Assembly: GCA_948099385.1 (NCBI GenBank)
Contig: CANUEZ040000071.1
Span: 1,674,001 to 1,738,000 of the forward strand
Direction: 5' to 3'
DNA: 64,000 bases
DNA from: Fasciola hepatica
Taxonomy: Eukaryota > Platyhelminthes > Trematoda > Plagiorchiida > Fasciolidae
Shown: piece by piece, positions 1 to 9,865 of the stretch
Layout of the letters: the number at the start of each line of letters is the position of its first letter
Position numbering within the stretch: position 1 is the first letter of the stretch
Made by a program: the position numbers and the translations under genes
The notes under the pieces: model-generated
Told to the model about the DNA's origin: nothing
Databases searched by the model: none
What the model saw: the letters and a program-made list of their open reading frames with translations, nothing else

Positions 1-248
1 GCGTGCACTGGTGGTTAATGATCTATGGACACTGTGAAAGTTTGGTCCTCGAGTGTGTGCCGGAAGTGTCGGATACCCAAGTTTGTTGCCAATGGTTCTC
101 TGCTGAACGTACTGTATCGGACTTTCGCAGGCTGGAGATGATTGGAGAGGAAAGCTACTGGTTGCCAGGAATCGTTGACGAATTGCTGCAACGCTGCTCC
201 AACAGCGGTGTCCGAAGTACAAGTCAATTCTCGCAAATCGAATCCCAA
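1..248 (-). pseudogene. RNase H N-terminal part of gypsy copy A (partial)
   Basis: Minus-strand frame of 77 residues cut by the window edge. It contains the RNase H pattern of gypsy pol: a T-S-D-T-A-V-G-A-A-L-Q-Q segment (first catalytic Asp region), then W-Q-P-V-A-F-L-S, R-Y-S-T-F-S-R-E (catalytic Glu) and the F-T-V-S-I-D-H end (third catalytic Asp). Three of the four acidic positions are therefore visible and retained. The reading begins abruptly near position 248, where the sequence that should link it to the RT is replaced by about 670 bp of unrelated DNA. Copy B shows the same region at 5760-5950. Confidence 0.8.
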
Positions 249-920
249 GACCAGAACAAGATTTATTCGTAGCTTCTATGGTACTGAATTGAAATTCACA
301 AAAGTTACAAATATAAGCAAACCTCAAGTATGCTGCCAAATAGGCTTTACAGTAAAACCCAAGTGTTCAAAGCCTCGCTGCTCGAGCACGACAGTCTGAA
401 AGGGTTCAAGGCCAAACTCAAAAGTCTCTCATAGATGAACAAACGTGAAAACATGCGGTGTAAGGACGAACTTTTCAAAGTAATGTCGACTGTAGTCAAA
501 TTCACAAAGCAATTAGAACATTTGCAAGGATTTTCAGTATTTGTTCTTTACGCGAAGCATCTGCCCCTAGTGCCACGGAAGTAGAAGGATCGGAAAGTGA
601 ATGGAGTGCTATGTTCGCGGTAGCTTCCTTGATCAAACTAAATGCCATTTGCAAGAAGCCTTTGAGTAATACGTAGCCAAATTTGAAACGAACCCCGAAA
701 TCAAGATGCGATTGTTCGTGAAATTCTACGATACTAGATTACCCAATCAACAATAACATAAAACAGATACGAATCTCATTTATGCGGTCACAGGGGCTCA
801 GAAACGAGAGCCGAATTGCGGCTTGCGAGAAAGTAGCTTTTGCATCACCCAGGTCCAGAATAGGATATGAAAACATACAGTGCGTAAAAACAAGCCAATA
901 TTATAAATGAGTGTGTGATG
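249..920. other. Unassigned DNA interrupting gypsy copy A
   Basis: In copy B the RT thumb leads into RNase H within about 130 bp; in copy A the same two parts are separated by this stretch. No open frame above background, no obvious terminal inverted repeats and no target duplication could be seen at its edges. It may be a small insertion or old rearranged DNA. Confidence 0.4.
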
Positions 921-1600
921 TCAAGGAAACATGGATTTGCGGTGTGTCTGGGGGGATTTTCCACGACCGGTCGTTTCAGCATCTGTGCCTTGTGGGGGAA
1001 AAATGGATTTCCGCTTACTTCCACGTAAAAGTTCTGCTAGAGGCTGCATTATTTCGGCGCAGTGTGGGATAAGCCGGCGATAAAATTTGACGAAACCAGA
1101 AAATTGGCGCATTTGCTGGTAAGAGTTGAGCTCAGGGTAGTCGCGAATGGCCACAAACTTGTCAGGCAGGGCCTGTGTGCCCGCTGGTGGAATTTCGTGG
1201 CTTAGGTTTGTGATGGTTGTCCTACCTTATTCGCATTTCGTAGGATTACTGGTTAAACCGTGTTGGCTAAGGCGCTCAGAAAGAGCGCGCAGTTGTGCCA
1301 TACGCTCATTTTCCGGAGAACTTGTCACCAAAATATCGTCTAGATACACGTAGACATTCTACGAACCGCGTGTTGTCTCATGCATGGACCTTTTATAGGT
1401 TTGGGCTGCATTGCCGAGCCCATGCTGGACGGGCGTACCATGCCCAGTTCTATCATGTGTTCGAATTTGGCTCGTGTCACGCGGAGCTTGTCTGGCGCCA
1501 AGTGACGTGGTCGGCTAAATACTGGGGGGTCTTTGGTGACAATATGGTGGATGCCGTTGGTGATCACCCCTGGAATGGGTCCAGATTGTCTTAGCATTGC
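921..1600 (-). pseudogene. Reverse transcriptase of gypsy copy A (internally deleted)
   Basis: Minus-strand RT remnant. The N-terminal part (1597 downwards) carries F-S-R-P-R-H-L-A-P-D-K-L-R-V, typical of the start of gypsy RT. It then jumps from R-P-S-S straight to a G-N-A-A-Q-T block, so roughly 75 codons of fingers and palm are missing. The active-site box Y-L-D-D is intact at 1335-1346, followed by a thumb region with Q-F-S-G-F-V-K-F-Y-R-R-L-I-P-H-C (about 1090-1050). At least one stop lies just before the Y-L-D-D box and there are frame changes. No product is expected. Confidence 0.85.
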
Positions 1601-2105
1601 CGGGTAAGCTGAATGGACGTCTGTATATGGGTGTTCGGCCTGCTGTTCGATTTATAGGGGCGTGATGTGATTCACCGTGGAATACGAACCGGTTACGGAA
1701 AGAGCAGTCTGTCAGTCGCCAAATCTCTGGAACCGTGCATCTACTGGGAGGTCATTATGGCCAAAGAAACCGATACCTAGCTTGGGCTAGGGGACGTTTG
1801 CTACTAATACCACCCAAAGGAAAGTGCGGCATAAGTCTAATTTGAGCGCGGGTGGCTCACGGCCCTAAGTAGTAGTAGGAGTTCCGTTTGCAGCATGGAG
1901 TTGTCGGATTGACGGAGTCGTTGCATCACCTGCTTCCTTTGGAATGACACTGACTGCTGCACCGGTGTCGATTGGGAACAGGTTATTGGAAACTAAATTT
2001 CGAACATACAACAGACGACTGCCGTCACGGCTGCCTATCGTGTTGGTCGTCGGAACGCGTCGGGATATAAGTTTCCTTGTTTGGCACCTGGGAACGTGCA
2101 ACCCG
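1601..2105 (-). pseudogene. Retroviral-type aspartic protease of gypsy copy A
   Basis: Minus-strand frame 2101-1865 with the retropepsin core L-F-P-I-D-T-G-A-A-V-S-V-I-P, in which the catalytic D-T-G triad is intact, preceded by S-R-L-L-Y-V-R-N-L and followed by an A-A-N-G-T block. This is the protease placed between gag and RT in CsRn1-type elements. The part from 1865 to the RT start at about 1600 has no open frame and is probably decayed PR-RT linker. Confidence 0.8.
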
Positions 2106-2823
2106 CTTCGCGTCGCCGAGCCTCCTCCTCAAACCTTTCGTGATATCGCAGTACGTTGATCGAGATGGGCTAACGGGGCGGTCAGAGAAGGGCTTCTGAG
2201 ACTTTCAAGTCGGTCGGAGTTGTGATAAGATTTATGGTCTCTACAGTGAGAACAACTAGGAGTGGAAAAAGGTCTGAGGGCCTGCTTGAAAGCAGTTATC
2301 AGAGTGTCTTCGAAATGTGTTCAGCTCCATAATACCGTCCGCTAGTTTTGCCACCTCTGTGAGCTTATAATGGCAAGAAACCTCTAGCAGTGCTTGAATA
2401 TTGGGTGGTAATCGCTGTACCCACAACTCTTTAGGGACTTTTTCCTCTAAAAGTTGTCCTGCCAGCTGCTGCATTTCTTTCAGTAATGCAGAGAGCTTCT
2501 TACTGCCTAACTCTGTCCCTTGGATCAGATGTTTCAGTCAGGACGATTCCAACGCCAAAAGACAAGAGATTACCGCGTCTTCCACGGTTGTGTAAGAATA
2601 ATTACTGAGTATTACGTCGCGCATCTGGGTACCAACGTCACGGGGAAGGCGACCGATTGTCCACAAGTACTGGGTACTCTCGCTTGGGATTCTTTATGAT
2701 TCAGACTCTGCCTCTAACATATGAACCCAGAGTTGAGGATCATCAATAAAAGAACTCAGGGAAGCCAATGGAGACTGCTAAAACGGACGGTTCCCGATCA
2801 GGCTTGCGGTCGTTGCTAGCCAT
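2106..2823 (-). pseudogene. Gag of gypsy copy A (frameshifted)
   Basis: Minus-strand gag remnant starting at an ATG at 2823-2821. Recognisable blocks, in different frames, are a D-P-Q-L-W-V-H-M-L-E-A-E segment near 2730, the capsid-like L-W-V-Q-R-L-P-P-N-I-Q-A-L-L block with K-L-A-D-G-I-M-E-L (2474-2300), and a degenerate zinc-knuckle region near 2160-2100 where only a Y-H-E-R-F and a terminal Cys remain. The capsid block L-P-x-N-I-Q-A and the following A-K-L-A-D are typical of gypsy Gag. Several frameshifts rule out function. Confidence 0.75.
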
Positions 2824-3602
2824 AAGTGCAGTGGTATATCAAATGTAAAACAATATATGAAGATCAACTCAGCAACAGTGAAACAATTATATTATCGATA
2901 TGAATAAAATACAAAAGGAATATGGTAGCGGTTCTCGTGATTTTCCGTTTATATGTGATTGAAGGACTTACGAGTGTCCTCGGTGGAATGAATTTCTTCT
3001 TCGGGCTCATGAAGTTAGGATTCACCTAAGTTAAGTCGAGACTGCTCACGTACAAAGTCTAAAGTCCCTGGTCCTCGGTTCGTGACACGTTAGCGAATAT
3101 ACTAGGCAGCGCGCAAAAAAGCAGAACTCAACACGCTGGCGCGGGATAAGGTGTGTATTAGAGGAGCGCAACGGCGTGCAGACGGTGTACACAAGAGGTG
3201 CAAGTGGCGCAAGCAAATTCGGTATCTGTTCAAACCAACAAATTTGTTGGTCTTAGTATTCATGTATTTTATCGGTAGCACTACAGTTTTCCTGTGGAGA
3301 AAAGTGATTCGCCACTCATAGAGATAAGTAGAGTACAAATGTACACTTTCTTACCTATGATACATCGTTATTTCTCCGTATATAGGATACCATCCATATA
3401 TACGAGTGTGCGTGTATTCATGCATGTGTGTCCTTGGACATTGAAGTATTCGTTTACTGGTGCGGTTCTCTTTGGAGTTCATGCACTATTCAGAACTAAT
3501 CGCTATGAAATGTTGGCAATTCATATACGGAATATTGAACACAGAGTACATTGTCATGCGTAAAGAGAAGTGCGAGAGTTATTGGAGGAGCAAGAAGTTC
3601 CT
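2824..3602. other. Leader region of copy A plus unassigned DNA
   Basis: Lies between the gag start and the conserved leader/LTR fragment. Copy B offers no counterpart because its gag is deleted. Nothing coding is recognised; the stretch is longer than a usual gypsy leader, so an insertion is likely. Confidence 0.35.
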
Positions 3603-3688
3603 CAGTGCAAGGTGCTTTATTTTGGCGAGGTGACATAATGAGAGCACCGAGGTTCGTTGCCTGAATCACAGTCAATAGGTATGCTAAG
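3603..3688 (-). repeat. LTR or leader fragment of copy A (inverted partner of 4741-4826)
   Basis: The reverse complement of this 86-bp stretch matches 4741-4826 at 78 of 86 positions by hand count. Each copy lies 5' of its own element on opposite strands, as expected for LTR or 5' leader sequence. Copy A holds an AATAAA (in AAAATAAAGCACC), which is AGTAAA in copy B, so an LTR polyadenylation signal is one reading. A short open frame starting ATG-TC is the other. Confidence 0.7.
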
Positions 3689-4740
3689 AACAACCGAATG
3701 TTGCCACGTTTTTCTTCAATCTTTATTCACAGTAGATAGTTACTCCTGGTGTCCATGCAGCTGAAGTAGAGTCATGAGGGTACAGCAAACAGCACATTTG
3801 GGGTCTGTGGATCTCTCAAGCAGCATTCTGTTCACTACCAACGTATCGAAGTCGATCATCCATGCAGGTTAGCACATTTGTATTCTTTTTATTTTTTTAG
3901 CTGGTCAAGTAATACAGCTTGGAAGAATCGTGTACCGCTGGTTTGGGAGTGTGCAATGGAATGCTTTTAAAAACAGGTCCATTGTTCCCGTCAAGAGTGG
4001 GTCAATGAAGTTTGTTGTCTCTGACTAAACTCCAGACGCTGTTCGCTCCATCCCAAAGTTCGCAGAAGAGCCGGTGCTTGTCGGTAAGAGACATGAACCG
4101 TTCGTGTGCCAATGTTGGAAGTCAGGAAGATGCAAAATGGAATGAAGGTAGGTGAATTGTCATTTTCTTCGAGAGGAATCTCAAGCTACCTTTTCTGGTG
4201 AGATTCTTTTTATTTAATTTATTGTAATTAATACTTATTCAGGAATTTTGAAGCTTAATAACAGTATATCATAAATCACAACTCTAGATGTTCCTCTGAT
4301 TTAGTCCAGAGTTTATTTGAAATTTTACCATTTAATTGGTTATAGTTGTTCCGATACATGAACTATCATATGGTAAACCGTTTTGTTGAAAACGGTTTTC
4401 AACCAAAGTATTTTTGAAACCTGCATGCAAAAATGTTTTGCCGTCCAACGTTATTTTGTGCCACTGTCCCACCTTTGTGAATGATATTTCAGACCACGTC
4501 ACACAAGAGTGATGAACGTCTTCTGAACATTCTGAATGAAGGAGTCCTCGAGTTGCAAGTTTTACAAGCTTTCAGTATGCCATTTTTATAATAAACTTAG
4601 TGTAGTTCGCACCTACAAGGTATATTGCACGTAGAACTTTTGGTATCACCGATTCCATGCTTGCCCTAAGTGAAAACAGGTCATGTGCACTGACAGCTGG
4701 TTCATCCTAATGGTAAGCAGCAAACTGCACGACGGGTCTA
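3689..4740. other. Spacer between head-to-head gypsy copies
   Basis: May hold the U3 ends of both LTRs, but outside the 86-bp match I see no extended similarity between the two sides and no coding sequence. Confidence 0.4.
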
Positions 4741-4826
4741 CTTAGCATACCTATTGACTGTGATTCAGGCCACGAACGCCGGTGCTTTCATAATGTCGCT
4801 TCGCCAAAGTAAAGCACCTTGCACTG
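4741..4826 (+). repeat. LTR or leader fragment of copy B (inverted partner of 3603-3688)
   Basis: 86 bp, about 91% identical to the reverse complement of 3603-3688. Similarity stops sharply at both ends. About 85 bp downstream the RT coding sequence of copy B already begins, so gag and protease have been removed between leader and pol. Confidence 0.7.
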
Positions 4827-4904
4827 CTGACCTTCTAAGCCGGCGATTCTAAGGCTATCCGGACCCCTTCTCGCGGTAATTTCTAATGTCACCCACCGTT
4901 TCAT

Positions 4905-5640
4905 CACTGAAAGCCCCAGATTTCAGCCGACGTTCTAACTTGGCACCAGACAAGCTCAGGATAGCACATGGTTCCTAACACTAATGACTACTGGCGTCCC
5001 TGTAGTGACTATAGAGCTCACAGTCAAGCTTCGACCCAAAATAGGTACCCCATTCCAAACAGGCTGGACCTTACTACCTACCTTTCTGGTTCCTCGGTCT
5101 CAGCCACGTCAACCTGGTAAAAGCCTATCACCAAATCCCAGTGGCTGAGGCTGGCATTCCTCAAACGGTTCTCACAACTCTATTTGGACTAGTCGAGTTC
5201 TCGCGCATGCCTTTTAGCCTCCGCGATGCAACCCAAACGTTTCAGAGATATCTGCGCGGGGCAAAGCGCGGTTCAAAAAATGTCTACCTGTACTTAGAAC
5301 ATATTTTCTTTGCAAGTTTTTCGGTGAAGGAGCATATGGATCTTTTCGAGCGTCTTGGTCAACACGGTGTAAGCAATAACCCGGCCAAAAGCGGAATAGG
5401 TAGGTCCACATTCTTATTCCTAGATCACAGCATTTCATCCTGGGGTATACAGCCTCTGTCAGGCAAGTTGGCGACAATTTGCGACTATCCTGAACCCCAC
5501 TTCTACCGGCCGTTACGTCAGTTTTCTGGTTTGGTTGAATTCTATCACAAATTTATCCCTCACTGCTCCAAAATAATTCAACCACTAATAGACGTGTTAC
5601 TTAGAGTTACTCGGAAATTGATATTTTCCGAAACAGGCAG
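4905..5640 (+). pseudogene. Reverse transcriptase of gypsy copy B
   Basis: RT remnant in several frames. It starts with S-N-L-A-P-D-K-L-R-I-A near 4930, then D-Y-W-R-P-C-S-D-Y-R-A near 4990 and V-N-L-V-K-A-Y-H-Q-I-P-V near 5110, followed by the longest frame 5141-5746, which holds the F-G-L-V-E-F-S-R-M-P-F block and the thumb Q-F-S-G-L-V-E-F-Y-H-K-F-I-P-H-C. The catalytic box, normally Y-x-D-D, reads Y-L-E-H near 5295, so both catalytic aspartates are lost. Copy A keeps Y-L-D-D at the same place. Confidence 0.9.
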
Positions 5641-6190
5641 CATTTACTTCGATCATGGAAGTTACCAAAAACATAGCACTCATTCGATACTTCAACTCTT
5701 CAGAACCCCTGGCATTCGGGATAAACATTTCAAACACAGCCGTTGAAGCAGTGCGGAAAAAACCAGTCAACAACTCATGGCAATCAAAAGTTTTCCTCTC
5801 TAGAACCTTCTAGCCTGTAGAATCCCCATTAGGTACGTTCAACAGGAAACTACTAGAAATTTATTTAGGCATCCGATACTTTCGGCACACACTCGAGGGC
5901 CAAACGCACACAGAGTACATAGTTCATAAGCCTTTAGTGTAGGCTCTCTAGTCAGCTTCTTATTGATACGCAAAACGCGAGATTCGTAGTTTACTACGGA
6001 CATTTGACGTATCTCTGAGCAAACAATTCTGTAGCAGAGACCCTCACACGCGTCCACAGTATCGACGACCCAACACCAGTAGGCAATGATCTAGCAGCAA
6101 TCCCCATAGCCCAAGCAACTAATCCTGAGGTCGAGCAGCTCAAAACAACAGCTGCTGCATCTGTTGTCAGTGACCTTTCAAAGTTCCTAC
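5641..6190 (+). pseudogene. RNase H and linker of gypsy copy B
   Basis: A frame opening at V-N-N-S-W-Q (about 5766) continues through F-N-R-K-L-L-E-I-Y-L-G-I-R-Y-F-R-H-T-L-E-G-Q to V-H-K-P-L-V, with two in-frame stops. The catalytic Glu is replaced (F-N-R-K), and the T-D-H motif reads I-V-H. It ends with a V-A-E-T-L-T-R-V block (about 6030), the degenerate counterpart of the final V-A-D-A-L-S-R-type box. The following linker near 6090-6160 contains P-E-V-E-Q-L-K. Confidence 0.8.
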
Positions 6191-6199
6191 ATAGCTATT

Positions 6200-6840
6200 A
6201 TCTGCGATGTTCCACTATGTCAAGCCCAACTAATAGTCCCTGGCATTTTTCGCCGAGGTGATTTTATCCGTCTGCATAACTTATCGCACCTTGGTGTGAC
6301 TGAGTCAGTGAAACTAACCACCGGGCCATTTACTTGGACTTGCATCAAAAACCATGTACGTCTTTGGACCCGCGCTTGCTTTTAATGTTAACACCCTAAA
6401 ATACCCCGTCGCACTAGATCTGCATTGGACACGCTTTCTGAGCTAGACGCAAACTTTCATCACACGCATGTGGATCTCATAGGACCCTTCCAACCAACCT
6501 GCAGTTATGTCTACACTCTCACGTGTGTAGATCGTCTCACTCACTGATCAGGGGTCTTACTTTTTCCGCATCCTACCTCAGAGAAAGTTGCAAAAGTATT
6601 TCTAGGTGGTTGGGAAATTCATTTCGGTTACCCTGCTATCGTGACCACTGACAGCGATTCTCATTCTGATGGAGCCTTCCTCGAGCAACTGATCACATTC
6701 GGGTGCAGAGACAACATGTCTACAGCCTATATTCCTAAGGCTTATGGCACGGTTGAGCGATTCCATCGCCAGCTGAGAGCAGCCATCATACTCACGATAA
6801 TCCTTCGTGGAGTGAAGTTTAGCGGTTGGTTCTCTTAGGA
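6200..6840 (+). pseudogene. Integrase of gypsy copy B
   Basis: The zinc-binding H-N-L-S-H and a downstream C-F-stop-C correspond to the HHCC module, broken by stops at about 6383. The catalytic core follows: H-V-D-L-I-G-P-F (first Asp, about 6470), T-T-D-S-D-S (second Asp, about 6643) and G-T-V-E-R-F-H-R-Q-L (Glu, about 6750). All three DDE residues are therefore present although the frame is interrupted at about 6546. The end of the core passes into a region with E-E-L-I-Y and L-R-L-P-S. Decayed, but the best-preserved part of copy B. Confidence 0.88.
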
Positions 6841-7440
6841 CAACGCAGCACCGGTAAGAGGGAGGTACGTTTTAAGCCGGAGGAACTGATTTATATCTTC
6901 ATATTACGACTTCCAAGTTAGTTGGATTCTCCGTTACCATCTGTATTCCAGTTACAGACATCAAGCAAAACGTTCATCATACCAAATGCGGGTGCTAAAG
7001 CCTATACCGTCGGGGAAACAAGCCCTCAGCAGCTACAAACCAATCACTTCAGCAACCGCCAACCATGTGTTCATTCGAGTAGATGCGGTGCAATTACCAC
7101 TATAGCCAGCATACTCTGGCCAGTTCCGCTTTTCCCATCGAAAAGAAATAAATACGTGGTGGATGCTGAAGGTAGGAAAGAGATCATCAGTAAAGACCGC
7201 TTTAAACCAGCCGTCATCAAGGCAGGACCCACCCTGGACATCCCCCCCCAATGCTGCCACCTGCTTACGGCCTTCGGTTATTAGTCCTGAGTCGGGAACT
7301 GTTACTGCTACTAATGACTTACCATTACCGGTTGTAACACAAAACTCCTCGGGAGATACTGCTGCTTCTCCAACAGGAGAAATCGACGGGGTTGCAAGCT
7401 GTGACAACGGGGTTTGCAAAATTTGTAGACGTTGTATATA
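6841..7440 (+). pseudogene. C-terminal pol tail of gypsy copy B
   Basis: Contains H-V-F-I-R-V-D-A-V near 7066 and, after a frameshift, K-Y-V-V-D-A-E-G-R-K-E-I-I-S-K-D-R-F-K-P-A (7150-7215), the conserved end of CsRn1-type integrases that leads into a variable tail. A short F-A-K-F-V-D-V block near 7415 may be the last of it. The opposite-strand open frames here are shadows. Confidence 0.75.
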
Positions 7441-8099
7441 TCCAAGTCTACTTTTCTTATTCCAATTGTGCATACTTTAGTAATACATGATTGCAGGACG
7501 ACGTAGTTTATCACGACAAGAGCAATGGAAGCCTGTATTAAGCCAGTATGTGTCTCTCTCAGTCGAATATCTGTATGTGTTCCGAGGAGCATCTTTTGTG
7601 TGTTTTTTGCCTTCCAGCTTTTCCCATCCGACAGAACAACATGGACTTCCAGGATCTCGCACGGCTCAAACACAGCACTCCTGGGATCACGGCTGGATGC
7701 ATTTCCCGCCTGATACTGTCTCGTTGGACAAGGCAATAACCACCTCAGGCAAACAAAACCTTGAAGTATTCTGACAAAGACGAATCTGAAAACACTTTCT
7801 TCACTCTGAACAATCGCAATCAGCATCTACCTACGTCGGATTCACTATTGAGCAGGAATCATTTTTGCGATCGTCGCACAGTGACCACTGTAATTCACGG
7901 AGAACGGCTTGTGCTACCTTCGCTGTTGGGCTTGATCTCTGCGGGAGGCATGGAAAAGCCTCATAGAAGAAGTTTAATGGGCGGCCTGTAAATGTGTCTC
8001 GTGTCAGGTCCCACAGCGAACAACAGACAAATTCCCTCGACCGAATGAATTGAGACGACCAGAATCTGTTAACAGATGCGGTAGTATATTCCGTACTTT
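7441..8099. other. Unassigned, possibly 3' end of copy B
   Basis: Would be expected to hold the 3' LTR of copy B, but I find no copy of the leader repeat. Near 7995 a C-V-S-C-Q-V-P-Q block in a broken frame resembles the end of an integrase zinc module, but it is too short to assign. Confidence 0.3.
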
Positions 8100-8453
8100 A
8101 TGGTACCGAAACAGTGCCAGTACGAGAAATACACGAAATGCAAACGAAAGCTACGACTAAACGAGAAGCGAGCTGGGTGTGTACGATCGACAAAAGCTCG
8201 GAAGTGTGTCAAAAGCAAGGTCGACCGAAACCTCGCGAACATTAGTTCAGGTAAATGTGGGAAAACGAACAAAGCAGTGGAAACCAACCGTCAGAAAAAT
8301 TTTTGTAGAAAACTTAAACCCAAAATGATATCCGGAAAATGTTCATCTCCTAAGCACTGTCGGGACCACTGTGGCCTCTTGCCAAAAAAGCCTACTTACC
8401 AATCATCGGTCGAAACCCAGCTTTCTAACCGCAGACCCCTGTGGGGCTACTGA
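8100..8453 (+). CDS. Lys/Cys-rich open frame of unknown nature
   Basis: A 117-residue frame with an ATG start. Residues 4-91 are dominated by Lys and Arg and hold nine cysteines at irregular spacing (positions 6, 14, 27, 36, 53, 69, 81, 87, 91). No known domain is recognised, no signal peptide is visible and no TATA or splice context supports it. Composition differs from neighbouring frames, but a frame of this length can arise by chance in 64 kb of this base composition. It may be a fragment of a retroelement nucleic-acid-binding protein. Confidence 0.15.
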   Translation: MVPKQCQYEKYTKCKRKLRLNEKRAGCVRSTKARKCVKSKVDRNLANISSGKCGKTNKAVETNRQKNFCRKLKPKMISGKCSSPKHCRDHCGLLPKKPTYQSSVETQLSNRRPLWGY

Positions 8454-9136
8454 CATGATATTTGCACATACTTACAAATTTGTTTATCTGAACGATTACC
8501 GAATCAGGTGGCACCAGATGCTCCACTTAAGTACACTTTCCGCAAGCCCTTGCGTATGTAGTGATACTGCATTCATTTCTGGCATTCATCATCTTTATTG
8601 CCATCCCGTGTATAAACTTTGTTTTATTACTCTGAACTAAGCTGTTCCTGGTTCGACTACCAGTATGACACAAGCTCTTGCGATTCCTCTCTGATCACTT
8701 CCGGCTCTTTACTCCTTGATATGCAGGTTTGCATAAATATCTCGGAGGCTTGCCTTTGGCTTTCTGACTACCATGTTTCGATTCGTAGCTGTAATTATCA
8801 ACGACTTCCTTGCTCTATTCATCTTGTTAGAGCTGCGCGCTTAATTGGCGAACGAAATGTAACTTCTGCAAGCAGGCTCTGTTCTTGATTTTCTGGTAGA
8901 CTTTTTCACCACGGATGTTTTATCAGCTTTTGAATAGTTTTCTCTGATAGAAGTATCTCAGGATCCCATTGATTGACCTGAGTATTTTAAAAAAATCTTT
9001 ACATCGAATTAGGCTAATTTTGCTGGTAAAAATAGCTAATTAATAGGAGGCATCACTACTAGACGTTAAAGGTGTGAGAGACATAGGATAACCCGGCATA
9101 TCCCCAATACACAAGAGGATTCCTGAGCTCTTACCC
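8454..9136. other. No gene recognised
   Basis: AT-rich, short frames only. One minus-strand splice-like micro-exon pattern (8476-8487) was seen and is taken as background. Confidence 0.4.
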
Positions 9137-9865
9137 GCTGACGCAGGGTTTGGACCGGTTCAAGTAGAAGCACAGTTTCAAATGGGCTGAATAACTGGCC
9201 AATCTACCAAGCCTAATTATCTGACGGGACATTTAAAATCGGCTCTGGATCCAGTAATTAGAAATGTTGTATGCTACCCACTGGAAGAGGGCCCGAACGA
9301 CAGACTGCGGGACAACACACTGAGAAGGTTTGGAATATCAGAAAAACACATGGCCTAAGCAACTGGTGTCCGGCCTTGAGCTCGGTAACCATGGCCCCCA
9401 AACACCCATCCACGTCTGCACTTTACGTGGGAAAGGTCTCTACCCTCAATTCGATGATACAATGTTACGCTTGCACTGGATGCAAGCCCTTCCCAATAGC
9501 ATTTGAGCAATCTTCGCTGTTTCTTAGATTAAATCAGCGTTAGATCAATTAGCGGAAGCTGCTAATCAAGTGAAGCACATACCTCAACCTGTGTGCAGCG
9601 CAAAGCTCAGGGAACTGACGTAGATTATGTTAACTCCATGTACCTTTTAGCTGAGCAGATGGGGCGATTATTCCCCCCGGTTGATGCGCTGAATGCATCG
9701 TGATCAAACTCCGTATCTCGCAGAATAAGTAGCCTCAACCGTTTACGGCAGCGTAGCCTCGCAAACTCTGGCGAATGAAGGTGCCACCGCAACCGCGGTG
9801 ATTAAGCAAAAATGGCACAAGGAATTGCACCTGTAAATCTGAGACTGGGGAAAAGAGTGAGTAAA
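9137..9865 (+). pseudogene. Gag remnant of a third gypsy element (copy C)
   Basis: Collinear gag blocks in shifting frames: F-G-P-V-Q-V-E-A-Q-F-Q-M-G near 9150, Y-L-T-G-H-L-K-S-A-L near 9220, N-D-R-L-R-D-N-T-L-R-R-F-G-I-S-E-K (9293-9345), M-Q-A-L-P-N-S-I then A-L-D-Q-L-A-E-A-A (9478-9570), and a zinc-knuckle-like end with C-H-R-N-R and R-N-C-T-C-K (9785-9840). This is the usual order of gypsy capsid and nucleocapsid. It differs clearly from the gag of copy A, so it is a different lineage. No pol follows, so this is an isolated fragment. Confidence 0.75.

Larger units (their letters stand above)
1..3690 (-). mobile_element. Ty3/gypsy retrotransposon copy A, CsRn1-like, decayed
   Basis: Minus-strand LTR retrotransposon remnant. 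Read leftwards it has a leader or LTR fragment near 3690-3603, gag from about 2823, aspartic protease (about 2100-1865), reverse transcriptase (about 1597-921) and the start of RNase H (248-1). Integrase would lie beyond the left edge. The order gag-PR-RT-RH is that of Ty3/gypsy elements, and the RT and gag style is that of the CsRn1/Boudicca clade of flukes (family assignment from memory of the group, not a search). Frameshifts, stops, an internal RT deletion and two foreign-looking stretches (249-920 and roughly 2824-3602) show that it is dead. Confidence 0.85.
4741..7440 (+). mobile_element. Ty3/gypsy retrotransposon copy B, CsRn1-like, gag/PR deleted
   Basis: Plus-strand gypsy remnant with leader fragment, RT (from about 4905), RNase H (to about 6190), zinc-binding and catalytic integrase (6200-6840) and the C-terminal tail (to about 7440). 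All parts are collinear with a CsRn1-type pol, but gag and protease are missing and the frame is broken many times. No 3' LTR copy of the 4741-4826 repeat was seen downstream. Confidence 0.85.

Noticed and set aside
7311..7826. 171-residue minus-strand open frame
   Set aside because: Partly opposite the pol tail of gypsy B; no domain, no start context. Long frames antisense to former coding DNA are common.
8476..8487. 12-nt micro-exon pattern on the minus strand
   Set aside because: Good acceptor and GTAAGT donor, but alone on that strand. Taken as the background rate against which the plus-strand series stands out.
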